Assembly: GCF_003589595.1 (NCBI RefSeq)
Contig: NW_020656077.1
Span: forward strand, 5,333,541 to 5,397,540
Origin: Hyposmocoma kahamanoa
Lineage: Eukaryota; Arthropoda; Insecta; Lepidoptera; Cosmopterigidae
Reading direction: 5' to 3'
Length of the DNA stretch: 64,000 nt
The notes under the pieces were generated by a model that did not search any database, had not been told where the DNA came from, and worked only from the letters and a program-made list of their open reading frames with translations. Within the stretch, counting starts at the first letter, position 1, and every line of letters begins with the position of its first letter. Positions 52,493-63,457 of the stretch are shown here, one piece after another. The position numbers were made by a program, and so were the translations under genes.

Positions 52493-52695
52493 CCGCCAAG
52501 CAGTGCTGTCGGCATTACTGTGTTCCTGTTTTGAAGGGTAGGGGTGCTAGTGAAATTACAGGCACATAGGACTTGTCAATTCACTTCAGATCTTTGCGAT
52601 TTAAAGCTCTGAGGGGCATTGCGACTGTTATGGACAGGCGTGTAGCTTACCATCAGACACACGACTTGTTCGTCCCGTCACTTGATATTATAAAA
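52493..52695 (+). mobile_element. SINE-like family B, 5'-truncated
   Basis: GCCGCCAAGCAGTGCTGTC, GGTGCTAGTGAAATTACAGG, ATCTTTGCGATTTAAAGC, ACTGTTATGGACAGGCG and GTCCCGTCACTTGATATT, then an A run. Confidence 0.88.
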
Positions 52696-53330
52696 AAAAT
52701 GTATGCCCGGTTTTTAGTTTTTGTAAGTCCGTGATTAAACAGTATTGATTTGTAATTTGCAATTCGTACTACCAATTTGGATTTCCGCATCAATTTAAGG
52801 GTAATAATTTTTACAAATACTTTATTTAATTGACTCCCCAATGTTACAACATTGGGAGCAACTCCACACCACGACATAATTTTCATTTTTGAATATGTCA
52901 CTAACACTATGGACAAAATTCTGTATCTTTATTAATCCATATTTAAGTATCAACAATTTTTTTAATGGTAAAGTAAAACTTCAAACTGATCAATAGCTAG
53001 CACACACTAACAATGATATATTATTAAAAATATAGATAATAGGTTTGGACAAGGATTATCACGTTGTAATTGTATAAATAGACCATAAATGTATATAGAT
53101 CGACTAATAACTAATAACTGTCTGCAAAACATTGTTGTCGTTTGAATTAAATCGCATTTTATTTTTTGCTTTTTGTTTAACATCTTCCGTTAGTGTGTTT
53201 TTATTTAACTCCCTTTTCACTAAATTTTTGATGATATAAACCGCATTATTGTTTTGTTAATCGTACTTGCTTTGCTTCCCACGGGGCAGGCGTAGCCCCT
53301 AGTATGGGGATCAAATATCGTTCAAATAAC
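52696..53330. other. Doubtful LINE remnant and a Helitron-like motif
   Basis: The minus frame 52653-52916 contains SWCGVAPNVV and NKVFVKIITL, loosely like the YGxxxWG...QKRxxR region of LINEs; not convincing. 53279-53304 (CACGGGGCAGGCGTAGCCCC followed by TAGT) forms a GGGGC/GCCCC hairpin before TAGT, reminiscent of Helitron 3' ends. Confidence 0.3.
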
Positions 53331-53732
53331 GACTGTGAACTGGGAATCGGTACTATCTCAATTTTGACAACTTTACAGAATGAAGAAAAACATTGTTTGC
53401 GTCATTTATATAGCATCTGATTTATTAAAAAAATACGTAGTTTTCAAATATTTTTTTTACACATACACTATTTATTTTTATTTAATAAACCAGCCCCCGT
53501 AGCATGGCTACGCATGATAGTCGCGACGCGCGCGATAAAATTGAAATTGGCTATCTAAATTAGATCTGATTGAGACAGCCAATAGCGCGCGCTTACTTCA
53601 ATTTTATCGCGCGCTACGGGGGCAGATGCTATATGTATAAATGACGCAAATAATTTTTTTCTTCATCATTCAATCATTATTATTACGTAAAGTTGTCAAA
53701 ATTGGGATAGTACCGGTTGCCAGTTCACAGTC
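53331..53732. mobile_element. Large foldback element (nested inverted repeats)
   Basis: Outer arms begin GACTGTGAACTGG (53331) and end with its reverse complement at 53732. They run through GGTACTATC, CAATTTTGACAACTTTAC and TGCGTCATTTATA to GCATCTG. An inner pair CCCCCGTAGC / GCTACGGGGG (about 53494-53622) encloses CGCGCGATAAAATTGAA and its reverse complement. About 70 bp of AT-rich DNA (53420-53490) are extra in the left arm. No protein. Superfamily unknown. Confidence 0.88.
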
Positions 53733-54291
53733 GATATGTAATTGTTAATTGTAAGTTACGGTAAATACATTTTTATTATTATTTAGTAAAAGTCTAGGTT
53801 TACGAAAATTGAAAACAAACCTCCAATCGACAAACACCACTGTTCTGCAAGACACCCGTGCCCGGCAGTGAGATGTCTGTTGACATAGTACAAGAATATT
53901 TACATATAATAAATATACCTTTAAATGACAGCTAACAAGGTCCATAGTCACGTAGAACTTTTATTTCTCTAAACTCGGATTTTGTTTACATCAGCCACTC
54001 GCTAGATGACGCCACTAGTACCCTGAAACGCGATCTCGGTTTGCTACGTGCCATTCCCTATAGCCCCTTCCCTATTCCCTATAGGAATTTGTTCGGCATG
54101 AGGTAGACTATTTATTTCAGTCTTAAAAATTTTTGTAGGGTCTATCGTAGTAGGTACTACGTACATACTACATATATCTATGACATACACTTACGATTTA
54201 CTTTTTGTGTTTGTCGTGGTCGTGGTATTTAAGTAACGTTATTTAATGTGATAGAGTACTCGCCGTTACGAATACGACCTCAAACTGTTTT
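53733..54291. other. No gene recognised
   Basis: 53850-53882 (AAGACACCCGTGCCCGGCAG) resembles the SINE D/LINE 3' tail. Otherwise nothing. Confidence 0.4.
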
Positions 54292-54489
54292 AACTGTGGC
54301 TGAACGGTTACCATGCTGGTCTGTCACGCAGAGGTCCCGGGTTCGATTCCCGGGCCGAGAGAAATATTTGTATGACCTACATGTATTTCTCTCGTGATTT
54401 TGGGTGTAATTTCTGGTTGTCTATGTGTATGTCCATGACACAGGGTTTCCCTAGTGTGGGCTATGAGTGTGTGCCTTATTTATTTATAA
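54292..54489 (+). mobile_element. SINE family A
   Basis: The head lacks CCTCCG (AACTGTGGCTGAACGGTTAC), B box GGTTCGATTCCCGGGC is intact, and the body lacks about 10 bp (GGCACCCGCG). Tail ATTTATTTAT. Confidence 0.92.
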
Positions 54490-55059
54490 TTAACCACTAA
54501 CCTAGTCGTGACGTTGTATTTGTAAGTTTACTAACACCATTGCACCTTAAAAATATGTGTTGTCTCAATAAATAATTAAATTATCTAATCTGAGCCAGAA
54601 GGCCCCGCTCACACGAGCTTTGCGAAATCCTAAATGATGTTGCAGACAGAACGGACTTATTTTCATGTACTCTGTGTCAATACACAATGATAACACTAAA
54701 TGTTATTTGCTATGTACATGTTTCACAATAATATTAGCGAGTAGTTAATTTCTTTTTTTTTATTATGGATTTAATATTAGAATCTATGTATGTACATATG
54801 AATTTGTACACTATCACATTGGTTATGACTGTAATGGTAGATATAAAGTTTTAAATAAATAAATTATTATTATTATTAAATACTAGAAACTAAAACTATA
54901 GTTCTTTTTTTCTTTTCTTTAGTGATACAGAAAACAAATCAGAGATAAATTTACTGCTTTGCGATGGTTATTACGTGTTAAGAACAACGTATATTTTAGC
55001 GAAATTATTAATATAAATATAAAAATTAATATTAAGTGAATTATTTACCGTCGTTATAT
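54490..55059. other. No gene; LINE-like AT tail
   Basis: 54840-54878 (TATAAAGTTTTAAATAAATA then an ATT run) looks like a retroelement 3' end. No coding part attached. Confidence 0.35.
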
Positions 55060-55284
55060 AAATAATAATGATAATAATAACGCTCACAATCAACATAGCC
55101 CCGCACTAGGGAAACCCTGTATCGCAGGTGCCATGGACACACACATAGTAAACCACAAATGACACCCAAACTCACGAGAGAAATAAATGTAGGAAAGTAC
55201 AAATATTTCTCCCGGCCCGGGAATCGAACCTGGTACCTCTGCGTGGCAGTCCGGCATGGTAACAGTTCGGCCACAGAGGCAGTT
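55060..55284 (-). mobile_element. SINE family A
   Basis: Minus-strand CTGCCTCTGTGGCCGAACTG, B box GGTTCGATTCCCGGGC, full body and TAATAATG-type tail. Confidence 0.95.
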
Positions 55285-55445
55285 ACAAATAAATTAAAAA
55301 ATCGGAAGAAAACACTAGCCCGATCAAACTCTTCACAAACGCCATTGAGAGTTTATAGTACTTACTAAACAGGGCTTCGTGTCTTATATAAAAAGAGCTA
55401 AGATAAAAATAGGAATGCAGAAAGAAAATCAGAAGTTATATTAAA

Positions 55446-55600
55446 TTGTAGTAGCAGTAGAGCTCCATGTGAAAATGTTCCTCCAGGGAAGTACAGCAAC
55501 TATACCTAATTCTGTCCCGAATCAGTAAATTGAGCATTACTGCGTTCCGGCTTTGAAGGGTAGGATTGCTGGTGAGATTACAACCACATGGGATTTTTTT
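55446..55600 (+). mobile_element. SINE-like family B, 3'-truncated
   Basis: GTAGCAGTAGAGCTCCATGT, GAAGTACAGCAAC, CATTACTGCGTTCCGGC and GGTGAGATTACAACCACATG, then unrelated T-rich DNA. Confidence 0.8.
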
Positions 55601-57957
55601 GATGTTTCATTGTATTTTTATTTTTAAGATTAGACAGGTTAATGTGTGCTTATATATTGCAACACCCTACGACTCAATTTACAGTGCGGCGGAATGTAAT
55701 GGCACGGAAGCGTAGAAGGCGTGCGCGGTCGCTGAAATGCTGAAGCATTCTCGATCTTTCTGACGACTGCGCTTTGAGCACAATTATACTAAAGTGTTTT
55801 AGTATTCTTTTGTTTTTCATCTTTTTTGTATTTTGGTCGCGAAAGTGAGCGCTAGTGAAAAGAGTTAGTTCCGTAGAGTTCCGTTATTGAACGGAAATAC
55901 AGATAGAAAAAGAAACACATTCAAACACAACATCAGAAGGTCATCAAACTACTATTAATGTGCATGGAAAAATAATAAATTTTCCTTCTACTATTATACA
56001 TCTACCTCTCTTTAGTCTTTTATTATTTCCTCACATCGTTTGGGAAATATACTATACATACCTCGGCGGAAACGGGGAATGCTTGACTCGTATTAACACA
56101 ATGCCTAGCTGGCGCTTATACTCGTAGTATTCCCTTAATTTCCGGCCTTTGCAATAATGTATTAAAATTTCTTTCCTGCATTAATTATGATCTATATTGT
56201 GCACCCATGTAAGGCTACATCCGCAAAATAACAACTTTCAGGAGGTTTAAGGATTCGACGAACGATAATTGGTCGATAACTTTATTACGTTTTTATAGGA
56301 GAGTAATATAATTCCTCATATACAGAGAGATTTTTATAATACTAACAAAAATCCAAGGTAGATTACGAGTTACGATGACATTGCAAATCTATAGTATCAC
56401 ACCAATCTGACGGCATGACACTCATTTATCAAAATCCGTTTAAAAGCCTTAGGGAGTCAACAAACTTATCAACGCGGATTCGTCTTGTTACGATCGTGTT
56501 TAACTTAATTACTTAATGCCGGTTTAATAATGCATAATAATCGGCTTAATTCTGTGTTAATAAGTGTGGTGACTCCCTTATGCCGCATAAACTTTTCTCT
56601 ATGCATAAAATATATAGGTGAAACAATAACGTCTAATAAATACAACGTATCGAAGAAATTTTTTCTAAGTGTTCGATCTATGTATTAATAACTATAACAA
56701 ACTATTGGAGTAATTTCACAAAAAAAAACTGAATATCAATTCAATAAAAATTTAAAGACAACGTTGCTTCAACGTTACTGTTCTTTATTACCATCAAATC
56801 ACCAACAGCAATATGTTTGAACCTTTTTTTATTGTTAATGGGCAACCATTAAAGATAGATTTAGTTGTAGCCGAGGCGATTCCTGGAAATCAGCAAACAA
56901 AATGTTTACAAGTGGGAAATAAACATAAGTTTTGACTGTGACAAATGTCCAAGGGAAGTTTCCTCCGGTTTTCACAGACGAAATCTAAGTTAAAGCATAA
57001 AAGCTGAATAAGATGAAACAAGTACCTAACAGAGTAAGATCTGATACAGGGTGAATTTATGAGCATTCAGAAAATAAAATATGTATGGTATATACAAATT
57101 TTATTTCCATGAAAAGTATAATGTACACAAGGTTAACAAAGTAACTTACTTGATGTGTATTGTAATACATTTCATAATTTGATTTAAATAACGATATCAA
57201 TTACGTTTCTGTCATTAATCGCTTTCGTTCACATTTTTCTTTCTCCATAAAAATTTTCAAGAGACGTGAGTTATTGTTAAAATTTAAACGATAATGGTTT
57301 TAGCCAGGAAAGTAAAGTAGCGGTATGCTTAGGAATACCGAGACATCAGACATTGGAATGCCTCGGCAGGCTTCCAAAGATTATTCATCCAAAATCTTCT
57401 CCATCTTGTAATAAAGTTTTTAAATATACAATTGGTAATAAACGATCTTGCAACGTAACGTCCAATCTGAAGAGAGACGAGACGCGAGCACACTGTCGCG
57501 ACGATATGCTTCGGCATGCCTGAGGATACCGCGGCATAATTGCCTTTAGTATGCCTTGGCATACCGTAACGCCAATTGGCGCCGAGCCTCAATGTTTGTT
57601 TTTGTCTTACATTATCCGCCTCTCACATACCTAACGTGCGACTACCTATTCGAGAACAATTGATAAAAAGTCGAACGGCATCAATAGGCCTAAGAAAGAA
57701 TTTTTAAATAAATGTAAGTATGTTTCTACTATTTCTTGCATTGTTCAGAGTGGTATATTAGGTAACTCTCATACGATTTCCACTAAAAATAATAATTCTT
57801 AAAATGATAAGGGGATAGGTGGGACTCCGGTCTGCTTGCTAGGTTCTCCGAACTACACGTCCCGGGAGTTCGGTGAGCTAAGCAGATATCATGTAGTCAT
57901 TTCATTCGTTCATTCATTTTATTTTCTTTACTTTTATTCTGTAACTTTTGACAAACA

Positions 57958-57958
<1 letters not shown>
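55601..57958. other. Long stretch without recognised gene
   Basis: 56655-56755 is a SINE C tail (TTTTTTCTAAGTGTTCGATC, AACAAACTATTGGAG). 57310-57600 has clustered GGCATGCC-like words and an 87-codon minus frame, perhaps a decayed element. 57826-57886 holds an imperfect ~20-bp hairpin. CpG-richer DNA at 55675-55790 is unexplained. Confidence 0.4.
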
Positions 57959-57989
<31 letters not shown>

Positions 57990-58191
57990 GCACACACTCA
58001 ACATAGCCCCGCACTAGGGAAACCCTGTGTCGCGGGTGCCATGGACACACACATAGACAACCACAAATTACACCCAAACTCCCGAGAGAAATAAATGTAG
58101 GCCATACAAATATTTCTCCCGGCCCGGGAATCGAACCTGGGGCCTCTGCGTGGCAGTCCGGCATGGTAACCGTTCGGCCACGGAGGCAGTT
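57959..58191 (-). mobile_element. SINE family A, near-consensus
   Basis: Minus-strand CTGCCTCCGTGGCCGAACGG, TGCCACGCAGAGGCCCCAGG, full body and a long pure ATT tail (57959-57987). Confidence 0.95.
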
Positions 58192-58299
58192 CAGTAGAGT
58201 AGATAGTTTGTAAGTGTACTAACAAATTGGACTGTAAATTGTCAGCAATATTTTTTTTTAATAGTATATTGACAACCTCAGTGGTGTAACAGGTTTTTT

Positions 58300-58415
58300 A
58301 TATAAGAAAATAAGTGCGCATTTAGCGCATCTTCTTTTTTTTCTTTTTTTCTTTTCTTTTTTTTTCTTCTTCCATCTCACCTTATGGAAAACGACGATGA
58401 GGTCGATAAAATCCG
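58300..58415 (-). repeat. 3' end fragment of the 41891-45507 LINE family
   Basis: AAGTGCGCATTTAGCGCAT, a long TC-rich run, then CCATCTCACCTTATGGAAA and GACGATGAGGTCGAT correspond to the 3' terminus of the intact element. Confidence 0.65.
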
Positions 58416-58995
58416 GTTTCGGTTTTGGTCTCGGAATTAATTTTGAAAACAGACTTTTCTAAACTGGTTCCTGTTTGGGTGTCGCTGTCGTTGTCACATT
58501 CTTTAAAAAAAATATATCGTCAAAGTCTCCAGATCTTATAATTATGAAAACACCCCTATACATGATGATCTAAGTAATCAGTGAAATTAATTGGTCCCCT
58601 TAAATTCCGTATCATGTCGAGACGACGGTGAAACAAAAGTTGATCTTCAAAAATATCACCATGTATGTACGAGTACATTGCGAGAATGTTGTTCCCGTGT
58701 CGGTGTCCCGTAAATCACTTTAATACACGAATATCCGTTAATGGTTTGTCCTGTTTATGTCAATGTTCATTATGCTTTTCTAAATAAGGGAATATTCTGA
58801 TTTACATTCCATAGACTCATACAGACTTTGGTACATTTTTTTACGATAAAATAAGAACACATTTGATCTCCATCTCACCTGAAGGAAAGTGACGATGAGG
58901 TTAGGAAAAGGCCCAAGTTATAGCGTACAGAGAATAAATCTGCAGGTAAGGAATTCCTCTCCATAGCCGTTCGCTACATAAATGTGGAAGCGTAA

Positions 58996-59699
58996 GGCTA
59001 AGAACTCACGTAGCGATTTTTACTCGAGCCCGATTTTTTTTTCATAATACCAAGTGACGGGACGAAAAAGTCGTGCGCCTGGTGGTAAGCGACATGCCTA
59101 TCCATAACAGTTGCAGTGCCACTCAGAGTTTTAAATCGAAAAGATCTTATGGGCACTACCACTACGCCCGTCACCCTGAGACGTAAGTTAACAACTCCCA
59201 TTCGCCTGTAATTTCACTACCACCCTTACCCTTCTAAACCGGAACAGAGTAATGCTCACATTACTGCCTCGCGGCAGTGATAGGTAAGGTAGCAGCGCTT
59301 CCTTGGACGAACTCTTTCACAAGGAGCTCTGCTGCTACTAGAATGTAGATATGTAAGTAAAATTTAGTAGCACATTTCACGACACGTTTTACGCCCGTGC
59401 AGGGAACGGTTGCTTGTGGTGGCCACGGCGTTGCAGGGTAATAATGGCGTCGTTCAAGACGTCGCTCATTTGGCCGCCGTCGTCACGTCACATCTGCAAA
59501 TTGGTTCGCCGGCGATGATCTCGATCGATCGTAAATAACCGCGAGACTTGCGATCATCTCCTGGCGAGGTTGCAGTCCGTTCTGCTACCGCGGCGGCTCC
59601 GTGACCGCACAAACCTGCGGTGTCGTGATTGTTGAAATAGATCAGCTATCCCACAGCCGCAATGGGCGTGAGTGAAAACCGCTCCATGAATTCTTAGCT
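58996..59699. mobile_element. Harbinger-like MITE (704 bp) with TAA duplication, carrying a SINE
   Basis: Left end GGCTAAGAACTCACGTAGCG and reverse complement of the right end AGCTAAGAATTCATGGAGCG match over about 20 bp. TAA at 58993-58995 and 59700-59702. The LINE sequence at 42113-42132 shows the uninterrupted target AGCGTAACGC. The interior is partly CpG-rich (59400-59690), and a family B SINE lies at 59028-59342. Confidence 0.9.
59028..59342 (-). mobile_element. SINE-like family B, near full length, nested
   Basis: Minus strand from 59342: AGTAGCAGCAGAGCTCCTTG, GAAAGAGTTCGTCC, ACCTATCACTGCCGC, GGTAGTGAAATTACAGGC, GATCTTTTCGATTTAAAAC and CGTCCCGTCACTTGGTATT, then a poly(A) run. It is the innermost layer of a three-level nest. 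Confidence 0.92.
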
Positions 59700-59868
59700 T
59701 AACGCTTCGTGCGAATCTTTGGAATAACACATCCATGGAAAGCCAGACTACGTCTGATCCCCCGACGATGGAAAGTGGGAGGCGCAATTAAATCATGCAA
59801 TTCTATCGCACACTCTCCGTGATATACTCTGTAGAATACCGGTAAGTAACCGGTAGGCAACTTTACAT

Positions 59869-60351
59869 AGTTTTGCAATCACCAGAGATCGGAACAGGCA
59901 GAGGATGTTTACCTAAACTTCTAAGAAAAATTATATATGGAAGATGGGCTACTAGCCCCCTCTGAAATTCCTGATTTGCTGTATTGTATTTTATCCCACT
60001 TTTTTCATGTGCAACTTGCAATCACTTTTCTACGGTGATGTACACTTATCAAAAATATTTAAGGATCATGCACATTTTTACCAATTACTGAAAATTTGGT
60101 TTTCGAATTCTTTTTTTTTATCATTAATAGTTTATTTTTGTCAATTTTGTAATTTAAAAAAAATTGTAAACTTGTATCGATATATGTATTTAATTTTAAC
60201 AAAAAAGAGAACATAATATAGTGACGTAAGTTAAATGTAAATAAGAATTATACATAAAGTTGTGCCGTTGTGACGATCTTTTCTGGAGACATATATCCAG
60301 AGTGCTTTCGGATAAAATGACGACGACGTTACATAAAGTAACGATTAAAAT
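59869..60351. other. No gene recognised
   Basis: AT-rich; the 69-codon frame 60007-60216 shows no motif. Confidence 0.4.
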
Positions 60352-60637
60352 CATTGACTTACAATTATATGGACGTCGGGTCCGCGCTAAAAAGTGTCCG
60401 AACTTATAGGGCGTTAAAATCGTATACAGAGCGTCATTCACGCTTTAGTCTTCGTTTGTTCGACTGACAGCGAAGCAAGCAAAATTAGACAGTGCTGCGA
60501 TGACATTACAATTTAAATTCAACGTTTTAGCTTTTTCATATTCCTTTACATGTCACTACGTTTAAATAGGTTGACTTGGGACATTTTTTTCGTGGTTTTT
60601 GTATTAGACCCGTCGTCCATTTATTTGTAAGTCAATG
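60352..60637 (+). mobile_element. hAT-type MITE, copy 4 (286 bp)
   Basis: CATTGACTTACAA and TTGTAAGTCAATG ends; exact 8-bp duplications ATTAAAAT at 60344-60351 and 60638-60645. Very similar in length and content to copies 1 and 3. Confidence 0.95.
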
Positions 60638-60845
60638 ATTAAAATAACGTCTTTTAACATTGTCTTAGTGCAGCCTTACTCAAGTTTATTGAAAATTAAA
60701 CATCTTTCTTGAGATTTTGTGACAAAGATTCAAGCAACTTTAATAAACCTTTGTAATCTAGTAGTTTATGAAATTTACAAGAACGTAAAACCAATCTCGA
60801 ACCACTCAACAACCCTTAATTAAAACAAATGATAGTCGTAGGAAA

Positions 60846-61045
60846 TGAAACTATTTTTCCGGATTTGAATCGCGTATATTTGTTTTTTCAAACAAACCGA
60901 CGTTTCGGGCCCTTTACAGGTCCAATGGTCACGGTCCCAAACGAAACGTCGGTTTGTTTGAAAAAACAAATATACGCGATTTAAATCCGGAAATATAGTC
61001 TATTTTCTATGTGTAACAATCGCGAAAACCTAAGAACTCGATAAA
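60846..61045. mobile_element. Foldback MITE family F with 52-bp arms
   Basis: Arms 60856-60907 and 60942-60993 pair with one mismatch (TTTCCGGATTTGAATCGCG outward, CCGACGTTTCG inward), loop 34 nt containing TCCAATGGTCACGG. GTAACAATCGCGAAAACC follows as in copy 1. Confidence 0.93.
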
Positions 61046-61561
61046 TGATAGTTGTCTAATTTTTATCATCAAATTAGACATAAAATAAAAAAGTAAAATT
61101 ACCGACCATACATTTGGAAAAACATTGCACAATTAACTTACTTTTTTGTCTTCCAGAAATTTCCCTAAGTGTCAGAAATAAATAGCAATAGGACCAAAAA
61201 TACGTATATAACTAAAATCTTCCATAACACTACAAGAAAATGGTAAACCTGTTTTGCCAATACAACAAGTTCTGTATTTCAATTTAAACTCGAACGAAAG
61301 TACTCTAGTTTTATTTGTTATATGGAAAACTAGAAAGTTTCAGCTTTTCCAATTAACAAATAAAATTAGAGTTATTATATTAGTATCTTTTTCTTTAAAA
61401 AAAAAATACTTGTAATACTTTCCAAATGCACGTTAGACGTGTTACCTTTCCAGCGTGAATTTGCTTTTGGGCTAATGAAAAAAAGAGCTTCCTCCATGGA
61501 ACTATATTCTGTTGCTAAAGATTGAATGTAATGCTGTTTTACAATACATATAATAATTTAA
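61046..61561. other. No gene recognised
   Basis: AT-rich. An imperfect inverted pair around TTTATTTGTTA and TAACAAATAAAATTAGAG lies near 61310-61370. Confidence 0.4.
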
Positions 61562-61856
61562 GTAATAGTAGAGCTCCTTATGAAAGGGTTCGCCCTGAGA
61601 AGTACTGACACCTTACCTATTTCTGCCGCCAGGCAGTAATGTTCAACATTACTGTGTTACGGTTTTGAAGGGTAAAGGTGCTGGTGAAATTACAGGAACA
61701 TGGGACTTGTCGACTTATGTCTCAGGGTGACGGGAGCAGTGGCAGCGCCCCTCAGATCTTTGCGATTTAAAGTACTGAGTGACACTGCAACTGTTATGGG
61801 CAGGCTTGTAGCTTACCATCAGGCGCACGACTTGCTCGTCCCGTCACTTGATATTT
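61562..61856 (+). mobile_element. SINE-like family B, reference full copy
   Basis: Order: AGTAGAGCTCCTTATGAAAG, GAAGTACTGACACCTTACC, CTGCCGCCAGGCAGTAATG, GGTGCTGGTGAAATTACAGG, CATGGGACTTGTCGAC, TCAGATCTTTGCGATTTAAA, ACTGTTATGGGCAGGC and CTCGTCCCGTCACTTGATAT, then an AT microsatellite (61858-61880). The GCCGCCAAGCAGTAATG core resembles, from memory, a widespread silkworm repeat. Confidence 0.88.
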
Positions 61857-61880
61857 AAAATATATATATATATATATATT

Positions 61881-62341
61881 GTTTGTTTTCACTTCTTCTT
61901 CTTGTCGTATTAATGGCATTGACTTACAACCCAGAACTATGGAACATGTTTGGTATCGTGGTGGAAGGATTCGCCAATGGGCGTAGGGTTCACGCTGATT
62001 GTTTGTTGCCCAGAGCGCACCAGACGTACCTACATGGAATATAAATATCACATCTTACTGACAGGCTCTATTCGTGCACCTCGAGATTTTTCCTAAATAG
62101 ATTTTAAGGAGATGCGACAGTCCATACATTTATAAACGTATTTTTAAAATTGGCTACCTTTTCGTAATAACCAAAACCTCTTCTACAGGAAATGGAACCA
62201 TTTTTTTCGAATTTAAGTCGCGTTTATTTATTTTTTCAAATAAAGCAAACTATATATGTGCGCGAGCAGTTACTTTTTGACGGATTTTATGGTTTTTATT
62301 CCTTTTAAATTTTATCCTTTTTGACGTTTATAATTCAGTTC
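61881..62341. other. No gene; partial MITE F piece
   Basis: 62195-62245 (GGAAATGGAACCATTTTTTT, TAAGTCGCGTTTATTT, TTTTTCAAATAAAGC) resembles MITE family F. One isolated CATTGACTTACAA end of the hAT-type MITE occurs at 61917-61929. Confidence 0.4.
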
Positions 62342-63440
62342 ATCAAATCAAATCAAATCAAATCAAATCAAAATTATCTTTATTTCGTAGGTAAACAAAT
62401 TACACTTGAAATCGTCACATTTAACATATTTTTACAGCCATACCGCCTTATCGTTTAAGTAATCAGTAACAGCGTAATATCCTCCCTTAAGTAAGGTAGT
62501 CTTTACATGTTTTTTAAACTTATCAAAAGATAGATCTAAAACAGCTTTTGGAATCTTATTATAATACTGAATTCCTTGCCCCACAAAAGAACGCATGACC
62601 CTTTGAAGTCTAAATTTCGGTAACACGAGTTTCCATTTATGTCGAGTATTAAAATTATGTATGTCACTTCGTTTATTATATAATTCATTATTAAGTCGTA
62701 TAAAAAGTATACAATTGTAAATAAATTGTGATGCAGTGGTCAATATACCAATTTCTTTAAAAATCTCCTTAAGTGAGGTACGTGAACTTAATTTATAGAT
62801 TGCTCTAATAGCACGCTTCTGCAAAATAAAAATTGTATCAATATTGGACGCTGCGCCCCACAACAAAATCCCGTATGACATTATATTATGAAAGTAACTG
62901 AAATACACGGTTCTGGCTGTCTCGATGTCAGTAAGTTGTCTCACTTTTCGCACAGCATAAGCAGCAGAACTAAGCTTACCGGCCAATGTCGAAATGTGTG
63001 GATTCCATTGCAGTTTTGAATCCAACTTTATTCCCAAAAAGATGGTGGTGTCCTCCAAATATAATTGTTCATTATTATTTGTAATGTCAGTTGTTACATT
63101 CATTACATTAGGTAACGTAAACATGACACATTTCGTTTTCTTGGAATTGAGCTTCAGATTGTTTACGGTAAACCAATTCTGAACCTCCGAGAGAGCACTA
63201 TTTACATCGTCATAATTAGATTTATTTCTATCAATATTAAATATTAAGGAAGTATCATCTGCAAATAGCACAATCTCACAGAGATCCTGTACAAAATAAG
63301 GAAGATCGTTGATATAAATTAAAAACAAGAAAGGTCCTAAAATAGAGCCTTGCGGGACCCCCATTCCTACGTGAGATCCAGACGACTTCACCCCATTTAC
63401 ATCAACTGTTTGAATTCTAGCACTCAGATACGAAAATTCA
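62342..63440 (-). mobile_element. 5'-truncated LINE with TTTGA-repeat tail
   Basis: The 3' tail is a microsatellite (ATCAA units on the plus strand, 62342-62373) preceded by a short 3' UTR. The coding region is open to about 63440, where similarity to a reverse transcriptase begins abruptly. A short tandem tail instead of poly(A) fits CR1/L2-like elements. Confidence 0.88.
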
Positions 63441-63457
63441 ATTGTATGACAATACAA
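62432..63457 (-). pseudogene. LINE reverse transcriptase, C-terminal half, open frame
   Basis: The 341-codon frame starts mid-domain: YLSARIQTVDVNG, then MGVPQGSILGPFLFLIYIND and catalytic FADD at residues 65-68. It continues VNNLKLNSKKTKCVMFTLPN, FLGIKLDSKLQWNPHI, ARTVYFSYFHNIMSYGILLW and IFILQKRAIRAIY, ending near YAVTDYLNDKAVWL. The first ten residues belong to flanking DNA. No stop or frameshift, but fingers, palm motif A and endonuclease are missing, so it cannot act alone. Same family as the fragment at 29056-29757. Confidence 0.9.

Larger units (their letters stand above)
58836..59868 (-). pseudogene. 3' fragment of the same LINE family, interrupted
   Basis: 58836-58995 and 59703-59868 align consecutively with 41925-42285 of the intact element: TCTCCATCTCACCTGA, AGGAATTCC.CTCCATAGCC, ATGTGGAAGCGTAA, then CGCTTCGTGCGAATCTTTGG, GATCCCCCG, ATCATG.AATTC and ACACTCTCCGTGATATA. 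Some internal segments are lost. About 330 bp of LINE remain, split by the MITE at 58996-59699. Confidence 0.92.

Noticed and set aside
52653..52916. 87-codon minus frame with SWCGVAPNVV
   Set aside because: Only a loose resemblance to a LINE thumb region and it overlaps a SINE end; mentioned as doubtful only.
57934..58225. Minus-strand frames of 75-76 codons, also seen with similar text at 55041 and 36921
   Set aside because: They are translations of the family A SINE body and its ATT tail.
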